DNA of 64,000 bases, taken from contig CAKTHQ010000006.1 of the NCBI GenBank assembly GCA_934565415.1, positions 11,478 through 75,477 on the forward strand. Direction: 5' to 3'. Both the position numbers and the translations under genes were made by a program. The notes beneath the pieces are model-generated. The model did not search any database. It was not told the origin of the DNA and saw only the letters and a program-made list of their open reading frames with translations. Of this stretch, positions 34,270 to 44,075 are shown piece after piece. The DNA is from an uncultured Oscillospiraceae bacterium (GTDB lineage: Bacteria; Bacillota; Clostridia; Oscillospirales; Oscillospiraceae). The stretch's first letter is position 1, and the number at the start of each line of letters is the position of its first letter.

Positions 34270-35443
34270 AGAAAAGAAAGTAAACGGGACGGTCATTGTT
34301 ACTTACCGCTGCAATGCCCGGTGCTCTATGTGCAACCGGTATAAGGCCCCTTCCAAGCCGGAAGAGGAAATCAGCATTGAGACGATTAAAAAGCTGCCGA
34401 AGATGTATTTTACCAACATCACCGGCGGCGAGCCCTTTATCCGTACCGATCTGAAGGATATTGTGCGGGAACTGTACAAAAAGTCTGACCGGATTGTGAT
34501 TTCCACCAACGGTTTTTTTACGGACCGCATTGTGGACCTGTGCAAGGAATTTCCTCAGATCGGTATTCGTATTTCTATCGAGGGCCTGGAACAGACCAAC
34601 AACGAAATTCGCGGCCTGGAAAACGGCTACCAGCGGGGCTATGGCACGCTGAAAAAGCTGCGGGAGATGGGCATGAAGGACGTGGGCTTCGGTATGACCG
34701 TCCAGGATAAGAACGCCCCGGACCTGGTGCCCCTGTACCGGATTTCCAACGAGATGGGTATGGAGTTTGCCACGGCATCCTTGCACAACAGCTTCTATTT
34801 TGTGGAGGCCAAGAACATCATCCACGACCGGCCCATGGTTGCCAAGAACTTCGAGAACCTGGTCAACGAGCTGCTCCGCAGCAACAGCCCCAAGAAGTGG
34901 TTCCGGGCTTACTTTAACCATGGCCTCATCAACTACATCTACGGCCAGAAGCGGCTGCTGCCTTGCGACATGAGCTTTGATACCTTCTTCATCGACCCCT
35001 ATGGCGATGTTATGCCTTGCAACGGTACCAAGGATAAGGAAGTCATGGGCAATCTGAACACCCAGAGCTGGGACGAGCTGTGGAACAGCCCCCAGGCCGA
35101 GGAGGTCCGCAAAAAGGTTCGCTGCTGCGACCGGGACTGCTGGATGATCGGTAGTGTAAGTCCGGCTATGCACAAGTATATCTGGAAGCCCGCTTCCTGG
35201 GTGCTGGTACATAAGTTCAAGGCACTGTTCACCAAGCATCCGTATTCCATGTACGAGCTGAAGATCTGCCGGGACTACCGTGATGGTAAAGTCACCAAAG
35301 AGGAGCTGGACAAGTGCAGCACCTGCGACATGAACTGCGTGGTCAACAACGGCCTGAGCGAGGCAAGTAAGGAGCAGCTGAAGCATAAGACGGGGGAAGA
35401 GATCGTGGACGCGGATATTGCGGAGCAGATGGGGAAGAAGTAA
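34262..35443 (+). CDS. Radical SAM/SPASM domain protein
   Basis: 393 residues. The [4Fe-4S] motif is TYRCNARCSMC (C-x3-C-x2-C) near residues 17-24, followed by NITGGEPFIR, the SAM-binding GGEP motif. The C-terminal part has cysteines (MPCNGT, RCCDRDCW, CSTCDMNC) that look like a SPASM-type auxiliary cluster site. Genes of this kind occur in polysaccharide clusters, but the reaction is not known; modification of a sugar nucleotide or aglycone is possible. It is the last GC-rich gene before the AT-rich cassette. Confidence 0.88.
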   Translation: MSEEKKVNGTVIVTYRCNARCSMCNRYKAPSKPEEEISIETIKKLPKMYFTNITGGEPFIRTDLKDIVRELYKKSDRIVISTNGFFTDRIVDLCKEFPQIGIRISIEGLEQTNNEIRGLENGYQRGYGTLKKLREMGMKDVGFGMTVQDKNAPDLVPLYRISNEMGMEFATASLHNSFYFVEAKNIIHDRPMVAKNFENLVNELLRSNSPKKWFRAYFNHGLINYIYGQKRLLPCDMSFDTFFIDPYGDVMPCNGTKDKEVMGNLNTQSWDELWNSPQAEEVRKKVRCCDRDCWMIGSVSPAMHKYIWKPASWVLVHKFKALFTKHPYSMYELKICRDYRDGKVTKEELDKCSTCDMNCVVNNGLSEASKEQLKHKTGEEIVDADIAEQMGKK

Positions 35444-35456
35444 GGAAGATAACGAT

Positions 35457-36338
35457 ATGACAGTAACAGTTTTAACCCCTACTTTTAACCGGGGGAGGGT
35501 ACTGGAAAAACTTTATGAGTCACTAGAACGGCAGTCCTGCAAGGATTTTGAGTGGCTTGTAGTTGATGACGGAAGTACTGACGGTACAGACAATTTGATT
35601 GCACAGTTGCAAGAGAAAAGCGAATTTCCAATACGATATATTTACAAAGGCAATGGTGGGAAACATACAGCTTTGAATGTTGGTGTACAGTCCATTGACA
35701 GTGAACTCGTGTTTATAGTTGACTCAGATGATGTTGTGACAGAGGATGCAATTGAATCGATTCTAAAGATTCATCAAAAGTATGGTGTACGAGATAATAT
35801 TTGCGGCTATGCGTTTCTTAGAGCATTTCCTGATGGAAAAGTCAATGGCAAGAAATTTGATAAGGATGAGCAAATCGGCTCCTATGTTCAGGTGCGTGTA
35901 AACGGAAATGATACCGGTGCGGACAAGGCTGAAGTGTTTAAAACACATTGCTTAAAAGAATTTCCGTTTCCAGAATACCCAAATGAAAAATTCCTGGGGG
36001 AAGACTTGGTTTGGGTCAGAATGGCCAGAAAGTATGAAATGGTACATATTAACAAGTCTATTTATATAGGAAATTATCTTGAGGGCGGTTTGACGAACAA
36101 TCGGCGCAAGCATAATATTGCTTCGCCGATGGGATGCCTACATCGAGCAGAAGAATTTATGGAGCCGGATTTGAATATTCGGTACAGGATTAAAGGCGGG
36201 CTTCAGTATATTACATATGGGAAATTTGCCGGTTTTGGTGTTAAAGACTTGGTTCGTAAGTCAAAACACAAAATTCTTGCGATGCTGTGTGTGCCTGGGG
36301 GGCTGGTGCTGTATTCCAGATGGAGTAAAATAAAGTAG
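35457..36338 (+). CDS. Glycosyltransferase family 2 protein
   Basis: 293 residues, GT-A. N-terminal VTVLTPTFNRGRVLEKLYESL, then WLVVDDGSTDGT, GGKHTALNVG and the DSDD metal site (VFIVDSDDVVTED). Inverting transferase, acceptor unknown. The base composition becomes strongly AT-rich from here on. The ATG at 35457 follows AAGGA. Confidence 0.92.
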   Translation: MTVTVLTPTFNRGRVLEKLYESLERQSCKDFEWLVVDDGSTDGTDNLIAQLQEKSEFPIRYIYKGNGGKHTALNVGVQSIDSELVFIVDSDDVVTEDAIESILKIHQKYGVRDNICGYAFLRAFPDGKVNGKKFDKDEQIGSYVQVRVNGNDTGADKAEVFKTHCLKEFPFPEYPNEKFLGEDLVWVRMARKYEMVHINKSIYIGNYLEGGLTNNRRKHNIASPMGCLHRAEEFMEPDLNIRYRIKGGLQYITYGKFAGFGVKDLVRKSKHKILAMLCVPGGLVLYSRWSKIK

Positions 36339-36378
36339 AACGGTGCCTGGCAATGGCAAATAAAGGAAAGGCTTTGCA

Positions 36379-37383
36379 ATGGAAAAAGGTGCAAAACAGT
36401 ACTTTAACGAAATAAATATAATGCGAGGAATGGCGGTGCTTTGTGTCGTCATCGGACATTCTTTCGATACAACGGAAATGCCTACAGTTCTAGGCTTTAT
36501 AAAAAGCTTTGTGTATTGTTTCCATATGCCAGCTTTCTTTTTTATCAGCGGATTTCTTGAAGGAGAAAAAAGGAGAAGCTCTAGCGAAAAGAAACAGGCG
36601 ATTATAAAGAAAGCCAAACGACTAATGATACCGTACTCCTTTTTGACATTCGTTACAGCCTTACTCAAAGTTATATTTGGAGCATTTGCAAGGAATCCAC
36701 TTAATTATTCTACTCTTGCAGTAGATGTTTTAATTGGAAGAAACAATCCAAATGGTGGTCTTTGGTTTCTGTATGCTTTGTTTGTTATTTCTATTTTTGG
36801 AATCTTATTTGATAGCGTGAGTCGTACAGTTTTAGCGGGTGTTATGTTTGTGGTATATGTGTTAAACACAGTTGTCTTCAAACAATCCGGCTATATTGTG
36901 GGATTTTTCTTCAGCTATGCCTGGATTTATTTTGCAGGAAGTATTACGAGAAAATATCTTTATGAAAAAATAAAGAATTCCGAACTACTGATGTCGGTAA
37001 AAGGAATAGTGATAATAGCGGTTGTTTCCGTAGGATATATGATGCTTGCGTTTGTTAGAATCTATAAGTCTCAGTCATGGATTTTGGCAACCGCAGTAAC
37101 CGTTATTGGTGTATTTCTGCTTTTTGCTATTGCCGTGCAGATTGAACATTACCATTGTGGAGAAAAGCTGTGGATGGTGCTAGGTGATTATGGAATGGAT
37201 ATATATATGATTGGGTATTATGTGCAGCAGGCGATTTTTGTTGTATGTGGCAAAATCTTAGGATTTGATTATTTAGTATATGCTTGGTTAATGTTGCTCT
37301 TTGGAGTGATAGCTCCGATATTTCTATCAAAATACATTGTTAGAAAAAGTCGCATACTTTCAATGCTAATTCTTGGGAGGTGA
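36379..37383 (+). CDS. Acyltransferase 3 family membrane protein
   Basis: 334 residues with about ten hydrophobic segments. N-terminal NEINIMRGMAVLCVVIGHSFD and FHMPAFFFISGFL, the catalytic His region of the acyltransferase 3 family, then RLMIPYSFLTF and GGLWFLYALF. Probably O-acetylates a sugar of the polysaccharide. AT-rich gene. Confidence 0.88.
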   Translation: MEKGAKQYFNEINIMRGMAVLCVVIGHSFDTTEMPTVLGFIKSFVYCFHMPAFFFISGFLEGEKRRSSSEKKQAIIKKAKRLMIPYSFLTFVTALLKVIFGAFARNPLNYSTLAVDVLIGRNNPNGGLWFLYALFVISIFGILFDSVSRTVLAGVMFVVYVLNTVVFKQSGYIVGFFFSYAWIYFAGSITRKYLYEKIKNSELLMSVKGIVIIAVVSVGYMMLAFVRIYKSQSWILATAVTVIGVFLLFAIAVQIEHYHCGEKLWMVLGDYGMDIYMIGYYVQQAIFVVCGKILGFDYLVYAWLMLLFGVIAPIFLSKYIVRKSRILSMLILGR

Positions 37384-37387
37384 AATG

Positions 37388-38599
37388 ATGAACTATCTTA
37401 TTTCTGCGTATAGTGTGAATCCATACCATGGATCGGAAGATGGTGTGGGGTGGAATTGGGTTTTACAATACGAAAAAAATTATAAAGCAGGAGATCAAAT
37501 CATTCTTCTTACAAAAAAATATAATGAAGAAGATACTCGAAAGGGACTTGAAGAATTTGGAATTAAACACATTGAACTAGCTATCACTGATGTGCCGCTT
37601 ATTCTAAATTGGTTTAGAGAAAAGTACTCGATGTTCCATCATATGTACTATATCTTGTGGCAGCATTATGCTTGGAAATGGGTAAAACAGTCAGGTATTA
37701 ACTTCGATGTGATTCATCATGTGACGATGGGAGATTATAGAATACCCGGTGAAATGTCCAAAGCAAAGAATGCAAGAACTATATTTGGCCCAGTAGGAGG
37801 GGCACAAATCACACCGGATAGCTTGAAAATATATGAAAAGAATATAATTACGGCTAAAATCCGCGAGCTAGTTAACGCTTCTTGTAGTGTAAATCCCTTT
37901 TATATAAAGAAAATAAGAGCATATACAGATGTTATAGCGAGCAATGATGAGACATATCAACAAATTACGCGGATTAGAGGAAAAAAACACACGCAACAGA
38001 TGGTAGAGCTTGGTATAGCGGAAGAATATAAAAATCGGGAAATAATTACGAAGCCTGACGGAAAATTGAAAATTCTGTTCTCTGGACGATTGATTGAAAA
38101 GAAAGGCGTTGTTTTTTTGATTGAGGTAATGAATATGTTAAAAGATAAAGTTGATTTTGAATTAAATCTGTGTGGGGGGGGGTACCTTGCCGATACGGTT
38201 TCACAACTTATTGATGAATATGGATTAAATGATTATGTAAATATGCTTGGAGAAATTCGGCATAATCAAATGATGTCATATTATTACAATGCGGATGTGT
38301 TTGTAATGCCATCTCTTCGTGAAACTGGCGGGACAGTTTTAATCGAAGCTATGGCATATGGATTGCCTATAGTAGCATTTGATACAAGTTTTTGCACTCA
38401 GCTTAAAAGACATAATTGCGGTATCTTTGTAGAAACGAACCAGGATATAGGTAAGGTAAAGGCTGATTTTTGCGGCGCTTTAGTGGAATTATCTGGGAAC
38501 AGGCAATTGTGCTGCGAGCTGGGAACAAATGGATATAGATATGTAAATGATGAATTAACGTGGGAGAAAAAGTATAATTCGATTTTTGAAACCGCGTAA
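37388..38599 (+). CDS. Glycosyltransferase family 4 protein with a G9 tract (paralogue A)
   Basis: 403 residues, GT-B. It starts MNYLISAYSVNPYHGSEDGVGWNW; donor-site strand KILFSGRLIEKKGVVFLIEVM and MPSLRETGGTVLIEAMAYGLPIVAFD (E-x7-E). A run of nine G at 38174-38182 encodes Cys-Gly-Gly-Gly-Tyr, in frame here. The next gene is a paralogue with the same start and C-terminal motifs but a different codon in that loop and no G-run. Two ATG codons lie side by side (37385, 37388); the second matches the paralogue. Confidence 0.9.
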   Translation: MNYLISAYSVNPYHGSEDGVGWNWVLQYEKNYKAGDQIILLTKKYNEEDTRKGLEEFGIKHIELAITDVPLILNWFREKYSMFHHMYYILWQHYAWKWVKQSGINFDVIHHVTMGDYRIPGEMSKAKNARTIFGPVGGAQITPDSLKIYEKNIITAKIRELVNASCSVNPFYIKKIRAYTDVIASNDETYQQITRIRGKKHTQQMVELGIAEEYKNREIITKPDGKLKILFSGRLIEKKGVVFLIEVMNMLKDKVDFELNLCGGGYLADTVSQLIDEYGLNDYVNMLGEIRHNQMMSYYYNADVFVMPSLRETGGTVLIEAMAYGLPIVAFDTSFCTQLKRHNCGIFVETNQDIGKVKADFCGALVELSGNRQLCCELGTNGYRYVNDELTWEKKYNSIFETA

Positions 38600-38694
38600 A
38601 TTCTAAAGATTTACTACCCTTTATGATAATGCTATCTACGAATAAGGTGATTCTCGTTACATGTGCTTCCGTGTTTTTAGGAACGGAGGCAATA

Positions 38695-39903
38695 ATGAAT
38701 TATCTTATTTCTGCATATAGTGTGAACCCTTATAAGGGTTCAGAGGATAGTATTGGTTGGAATTGGGTTTTACAGTACGAGAAAAACTATAAAGAAGGAG
38801 ATAGAATAATCCTTCTTACTAAGAAATTCAATGAGAAGGACACGAGAAGAGGTCTCAAAGAATTTAATATACAGCATGTTGAATTGGCTATTCTTGATGT
38901 CCCTAATGCACTTAACTGGTTCAGAGAAAAGCATTCCGCTTTTCATCATATGTATTATATTTTATGGCGGCATTGGGCATGGCTTTGGGTTAAACATTCA
39001 GGAACCCGTTTTGATGTAATCCATCATGTTACTATGAATGATTACAGGATTCCAAGTGAGATGTATAAAGCTAAAGGTGCAAAGGTGATTTGGGGACCAA
39101 TGGGTGGTGCACAGGTCACACCTAAGCCATTGAAGGCCTATGAAAAAAATCAATTTGCTGCTGCATTTAGAGAATTTGTTAATAAAAGCTGTTCATGGAA
39201 TCCATTTTATAGAAATGCCATCAAACAGTATAAGGCTATTTACTGTATTAATAAGGAAACACAAATTCAAATAGAAAAAATAGTTGGTAAAAGCGTAGAA
39301 TTGCTGCCAGAATTGGCTCTGAGAGAAGAGTATAGAAATATAGATTATTTTAAACGGAATAATCAAACTTGCAAAATAGTTTTTGTCGGAAGGTTAATCG
39401 GGAAAAAAGGAATTGCATTTTTAGTTGATGCTTTAAGTTATATGCCAAATGATCTGTCTTGGAAATTGGATATATATGGAGATGGAGCGGATCGAGAAAG
39501 TATTGAAAAGAAAATAGAAAATAGTGTTGTGGCAAATCACATAAATCTTTTGGGAAATAGACCTTTGAATCAAATATCAGAAGCTTATAAGACAGCGGAT
39601 ATTTTTGTTCTTCCTAGCTTGAGAGAAACAAGTGGTAATGTATTACTGGAAGCAATGGCATATGCAGTGCCAATCGTTGCATTTGATACAAGTTTTTGCA
39701 GTCAGTTAAAAGAAGTTGGTTGCGGCATTTTTGTAAATACAGAACAGACGCTTGATAATATTAAAGCTGATTTCTGTAATGCGATTGTCACATTGGGGCA
39801 GAACAAAGAATTGGCGAAACAGCTAGGCCAGAACGGTTATAAATACGCAAACGAAAAATTAACATGGGATGAGAAGTATAAAATGGTTGTTGAAACTATA
39901 TGA
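38695..39903 (+). CDS. Glycosyltransferase family 4 protein (paralogue B)
   Basis: 402 residues, GT-B, clearly homologous over its whole length to the preceding gene (MNYLISAYSVNPYKGSEDSIGWNW; LPSLRETSGNVLLEAMAYAVPIVAFD). Where paralogue A has the glycine run, this has DIYGDGADRES. The ATG at 38695 has GGAGG at 5 bases. Tandem duplication followed by divergence suggests that the two add successive, related sugars. Confidence 0.9.
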   Translation: MNYLISAYSVNPYKGSEDSIGWNWVLQYEKNYKEGDRIILLTKKFNEKDTRRGLKEFNIQHVELAILDVPNALNWFREKHSAFHHMYYILWRHWAWLWVKHSGTRFDVIHHVTMNDYRIPSEMYKAKGAKVIWGPMGGAQVTPKPLKAYEKNQFAAAFREFVNKSCSWNPFYRNAIKQYKAIYCINKETQIQIEKIVGKSVELLPELALREEYRNIDYFKRNNQTCKIVFVGRLIGKKGIAFLVDALSYMPNDLSWKLDIYGDGADRESIEKKIENSVVANHINLLGNRPLNQISEAYKTADIFVLPSLRETSGNVLLEAMAYAVPIVAFDTSFCSQLKEVGCGIFVNTEQTLDNIKADFCNAIVTLGQNKELAKQLGQNGYKYANEKLTWDEKYKMVVETI

Positions 39904-39967
39904 TTTTGGCATTTCTCATAAGATATAGGGATGGTTGTTTAGTAGGTACATCTATGAGGAGCTTGGA

Positions 39968-41020
39968 ATGAATCAAATGATTAAATTTAGTGTAGTGTTA
40001 CCAATTTACAATGTGGAAAAATATTTGAATAGATGTCTTGATAGTGTCATGAATCAGACATATGAAAATCTGGAGATAATTTTGGTTGATGATGGCTCTC
40101 CAGATAACTGCCCCCTAATAAGTGATGAGTGGGCAAAGGTTGATAACAGGATTAAGGTTATACATAAAATAAATGCAGGTTTAGGTGAGGCAAGAAATTC
40201 TGGATTGGATGTAGCAACAGGAGATTATATTTGCTTTTTCGATAGTGACGATTATATCGATAAAAGATTGTTTGAAGAAGTATATAATACTATAATTGCT
40301 GAAAAACCTGATTTGATTGAATTTGGTCGGCATAATGTTGATAAAAATGGAAATATTACAGAAACTTTTATTCCTAAAACTGCATTAGCAAAATATGAGG
40401 GCAAAGAGGTTATGGCGAAATTCTTGCCCGAACTGATATGTACAGATCCGAAAACCGGTATAGCAAGCGATTTGCTGATGAGTGCATGGTGCTGTTTGTA
40501 TCGAAGACAGCTTTTGGTGGATTGTAAATTCCATTTTGTATCAGAAAGACAATATATTAGCGAGGATGTTTACTCTTTAATGGAGCTTATGCCTAGTGTT
40601 CATAGCGTTTGCATTGTAGAGAAGGCGTATTATTTCTATTGTGAAAATGGTGAGTCGCTTACACATGTATATAGACCGGATCGATTTGAAAAGCTGGTTG
40701 ATTTTCAACAGAAATTGGAGTTGTTGTGTTCGTCAGATCTTTACAGCGATGAAGTAAGATATAGAATCAAAAGACCATTTCTGGATAATTTACTTGCCTG
40801 TATGAAAAGTGAAGTTGGTTGTATGAAGGAAATTGGCTTTAAAGAAATCTACAAGTCAATTTCCCAAATATGCAACGATGGCATGGTTCAGGAAATTGTA
40901 AGAGCTGTACCTGGAACCAGCTTTTCTAAAGTAAGAGGAGTCATCCATTATTGTATAAAGCAGAAGTTGAGCTTAAGCGTTATAGCGCTGATACAGTTCC
41001 AGCAGTTTTTAGGGAGATAG
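39968..41020 (+). CDS. Glycosyltransferase family 2 protein
   Basis: 350 residues, GT-A. FSVVLPIYNVEKYLNRCLDSVMNQTYENLEIILVDDGSPDN, then NAGLGEARNSGLDVATGDYICFFDSDDYID with the DxD metal site. This is the common EpsJ/CpsI-like group. The ATG at 39968 has GAGGAG upstream. AT-rich gene. Confidence 0.93.
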   Translation: MNQMIKFSVVLPIYNVEKYLNRCLDSVMNQTYENLEIILVDDGSPDNCPLISDEWAKVDNRIKVIHKINAGLGEARNSGLDVATGDYICFFDSDDYIDKRLFEEVYNTIIAEKPDLIEFGRHNVDKNGNITETFIPKTALAKYEGKEVMAKFLPELICTDPKTGIASDLLMSAWCCLYRRQLLVDCKFHFVSERQYISEDVYSLMELMPSVHSVCIVEKAYYFYCENGESLTHVYRPDRFEKLVDFQQKLELLCSSDLYSDEVRYRIKRPFLDNLLACMKSEVGCMKEIGFKEIYKSISQICNDGMVQEIVRAVPGTSFSKVRGVIHYCIKQKLSLSVIALIQFQQFLGR

Positions 41021-41025
41021 AGGGC

Positions 41026-42318
41026 ATGCGAAGAGAATTGTTTATTATAACGCCTAAAAAGTGCATAAATTGGATATTATATGCATGTGTTTTGTTTTCG
41101 GCAGCGTATAGTTTGTTTGGAGTCAGCCTTTCGACTTTCTATATATGTGATATTTTAAATTTGATTCTATTTTATTTTGAAATGAAGCATATAAAAGAGA
41201 TTCGAAAAGAATGCGCACCGCTCATCAATATTTTGACAGCCCTTCTGCTCTCTTTGATGATCGGTGCATGTATAAATTTGGTAAAACTGCCACTGATTTT
41301 TTGGGGCTTGAGAAATTTGGGCCGCTATTTCATTATTTTCTTTGGAGTAGTATTTTTCTTTACACTTGACGATGTTGAAAGGGTTATCCGGTTCTATTTT
41401 AAAGCGCAGATATTTAACGCTATTGTTGGGTTATATAAATATTTTATCCTTGGACTGTTTAGTGATGATTTTGGCGGTGGTATTTTTTGGGGTGGCGGTG
41501 GACTAAATCCATTTTGCTTGCTGCTGCTTTGCTATTATGTGAATCTCTATTTTAGAAAAAAAACAACATTCAAAAAATTTGTGTTTATTGTAGCCGCTAC
41601 GTTTATGCTCGGAGCAATGGCTGAGGAAAAAATGATGCTAATGCTGGCGGTCCTTTGCATCTTGCTGTCGGTAATAATCAATCAGTATATTGAAAAAGGA
41701 TTAACGGTTAGAAAACTTGCTATATTGCTGGGAATATTGGTGGGGTTCGTTGTTGCTATTTATGCGGTCAACCGTTTGGCACCAGATATGCTAAGTATTC
41801 TTCTAAACAAAGAGAATTTTATGAATTATGCGACTGCTACCTTTGATGAAGGCTACCGGATCCCTAGAGTTGGATCTTTTAAAGTGATTAATAGTTTATT
41901 CCTGAGAACACCGATTAAAAAATGGTTTGGGCTGGGGATTGGAAATTGTGACACATCTGCTTTTTCCTTCCTTCAAAGTGATTTTTATAGGATGTATGGC
42001 GATTATAATTACCGGTGGTTTACAAATCAGTGGACATATTTGGAGTGCGGAATTTTGGGGTTTGGCCTCTATTTGCTTTTTTTTGTGACGCTAATTATTA
42101 CACTGTTTAGTAAGCTGAAAAAATATCCTAGGATATGCCAGCCATATATGATAATGAGTGCTGTTTATACCATTGCGATGATTGGTTTGATGTGGCATAG
42201 TTCAGCAATTAAAGTGGATACAGCCTATTTGATTTATTTCGGTATGGCGATTGGGCTTGTGGCCATGAAGTGTGTACACAAAGGGATAGAACGGGGGAGC
42301 GATAAAAAGTGGGCTTAA
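41026..42318 (+). CDS. Probable O-antigen/capsule repeat-unit polymerase (Wzy-like)
   Basis: 430 residues with about eleven hydrophobic segments and a large outer loop near residues 270-340 (the segment around FDEGYRIPRVGSFKVINSLF and LGIGNCDTSAFSF), the usual layout of Wzy/O-antigen ligase proteins. Sequence is poorly conserved in this class, so the call rests on topology and cluster context. The ATG at 41026 is 5 bases after the previous stop with GGGAG before it. Confidence 0.75.
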   Translation: MRRELFIITPKKCINWILYACVLFSAAYSLFGVSLSTFYICDILNLILFYFEMKHIKEIRKECAPLINILTALLLSLMIGACINLVKLPLIFWGLRNLGRYFIIFFGVVFFFTLDDVERVIRFYFKAQIFNAIVGLYKYFILGLFSDDFGGGIFWGGGGLNPFCLLLLCYYVNLYFRKKTTFKKFVFIVAATFMLGAMAEEKMMLMLAVLCILLSVIINQYIEKGLTVRKLAILLGILVGFVVAIYAVNRLAPDMLSILLNKENFMNYATATFDEGYRIPRVGSFKVINSLFLRTPIKKWFGLGIGNCDTSAFSFLQSDFYRMYGDYNYRWFTNQWTYLECGILGFGLYLLFFVTLIITLFSKLKKYPRICQPYMIMSAVYTIAMIGLMWHSSAIKVDTAYLIYFGMAIGLVAMKCVHKGIERGSDKKWA

Positions 42319-43028
42319 AGGATATTGTAAGGAAGGCTGCTTATGGATATAAAGCGGAATCATCATCATATATTCGACATTTGAGATCAGTAGGAATGAA
42401 GATTGGGGATGACTGCATTATATATGCTCCGACAAAGACATTGATTGATGAACAATACCCCTGGATGATCACGATTGGAGACCATGTGCGAATTACTGAA
42501 GGCGTAAAAATATTGACGCACGACTATTCGTGGTCAGTGCTCAAAAATTACCGGGGGGGGGTATTTGGAGCCAGCGGCATTGTTGAAATTGGCGATAATG
42601 TGTTTATTGGAATGAATGCGATTATTGAAAAAAATGTCAGAATTGGAGACAATGTTGTAATTGGTGCAGGAAGTGTAGTGACAAAAGACTGTTCCCCGAA
42701 CAGTGTGTACGCAGGTGTACCGGCGCAGAGAATTATGAGTATTGATGAGTTTTTCGAAAAGCGTTGCTCGAGGCAAAAAGCTGAAGCCAAGGAACTAGCA
42801 ATAAAATACCACGAGCGGTTTCAAAGAAGACCTGGTCAGAGCATCTTCCATGAGTATTTCATGTTGTTTGAAACATATGACAGTGCGTTGCAGAACAATA
42901 TATTTACGGATAAACTTCAACTGGGCAATACTCAAAATCTCTCAATTACATATATGAAAGAACATTCTCCTGAATTTTCAAGCTATGAAGAATTTATGAG
43001 GTATTGTTTTAATGAGGAACCAAACTAG
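42309..43028 (+). CDS. Hexapeptide-repeat acyltransferase (LbH) with a G9 tract
   Basis: 239 residues. The left-handed beta-helix shows hexapeptide repeats (IGDDCI, IGDHVRI, IGDNVFIGMNAIIEKNVRIGDNVVIGAGSVVTKD) and the typical NSVYAGVPAQRI end of the CatB/WbbJ group, with a C-terminal extension of about 85 residues. It acetylates a sugar. The GTG start at 42309 overlaps the previous gene by 10 bases. A run of nine G (42553-42561) codes for the Arg-Gly-Gly-Val region near residue 82; a slip there would leave only the first third. Confidence 0.88.
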   Translation: MGLKDIVRKAAYGYKAESSSYIRHLRSVGMKIGDDCIIYAPTKTLIDEQYPWMITIGDHVRITEGVKILTHDYSWSVLKNYRGGVFGASGIVEIGDNVFIGMNAIIEKNVRIGDNVVIGAGSVVTKDCSPNSVYAGVPAQRIMSIDEFFEKRCSRQKAEAKELAIKYHERFQRRPGQSIFHEYFMLFETYDSALQNNIFTDKLQLGNTQNLSITYMKEHSPEFSSYEEFMRYCFNEEPN

Positions 43029-43986
43029 AGAATGTGTATTGATTTTACCGTATTTCGGAGAGTTTAATAATTATTTTCCATTGTTTCTTAAGTCGTGTGC
43101 GTTAAATCCTAAATACACATGGATGATTTTTACGGATAATCAATTTGGTTATGAGTGCCCCCAAAATGTTCATGTGATAAAAACCACATTGGAAGACATA
43201 CGGAATAGTGCAAATGCAAAATTTGAATTCGATGTGTCGCTTGATTCCCCCTATAAATTGTGTGACTATAAACCGGCATATGGATTTATTTTTGAAGAAT
43301 ATATAAAGGATTACAAATATTGGGGGCACTGCGATTGCGATTTGCTTTTTGGAAATCTTGAAAAAATGCTAACCCCTTTGTTAAACAAAGGTTATGATAA
43401 ACTTTTTGCTGCGGGACATTTGACACTCTACAAAAATACATATGCTAACAATCGTCGGTTTATGAAACCGCTTGAAGGACGGTATCCATATAAGGAGGCG
43501 TTTACAACAAATAAAATTTTTGTGTTTGATGAAGACTGTAATAACAGCAGCAATGTGCATAAAGTTTTTTCTGAAGATGGAGCAAAGATATACGAAAGTG
43601 ATTTGAGTATGAATCCGTCAGTTTTCTCCGCAAAATTTATTCGGGCATTTTATGATGCTTCTCAACATAATTTTGTAAATGAGGAGTATAGGAGAGCGCG
43701 ATATTATTGGAACAACGGTAGTGTTATACGAATTGAGTGGAACGGTGCAGAACTTATTCAGACGGAATTTGCATATATCCATCTTCAAATGCGAAAAATG
43801 CGTGTTAAAGTGTCTTTAGATGATACCTGTTTCGAGATTTTACCGGACAGGTTTGTTAAAAAAGACTTACCGGATAATCGGAGCGATATGGACTTGATGA
43901 CGGTTGGTTGGCCATATTTGTATTGGGTAGATAACTATAGGAAACGGATAAAAAGATTCTATCAGAGAACTTTTGGCAAGCGGTAA
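43012..43986 (+). CDS. DUF6625-like putative glycosyltransferase
   Basis: 324 residues. N-terminal CVLILPYFGEFNNYFPLFLKSCALNPKYTWMIFTD and a DxD-type motif in YWGHCDCDLLFGNL suggest a GT-A transferase of the poorly described DUF6625 group, often seen in capsule clusters. Later conserved-looking segments are GHLTLYKNTYANNRRF and FAYIHLQMRKM. It overlaps the acetyltransferase gene by 17 bases. Donor and acceptor unknown. Confidence 0.75.
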   Translation: MRNQTRECVLILPYFGEFNNYFPLFLKSCALNPKYTWMIFTDNQFGYECPQNVHVIKTTLEDIRNSANAKFEFDVSLDSPYKLCDYKPAYGFIFEEYIKDYKYWGHCDCDLLFGNLEKMLTPLLNKGYDKLFAAGHLTLYKNTYANNRRFMKPLEGRYPYKEAFTTNKIFVFDEDCNNSSNVHKVFSEDGAKIYESDLSMNPSVFSAKFIRAFYDASQHNFVNEEYRRARYYWNNGSVIRIEWNGAELIQTEFAYIHLQMRKMRVKVSLDDTCFEILPDRFVKKDLPDNRSDMDLMTVGWPYLYWVDNYRKRIKRFYQRTFGKR

Positions 43987-44075
43987 CAACAATACACCAT
44001 AAACTGGGGTAATCAAATTATTTCTAATGTAAATATATAAAATTTGACTGGGGAAATAATAGAGGAGAATAGACT

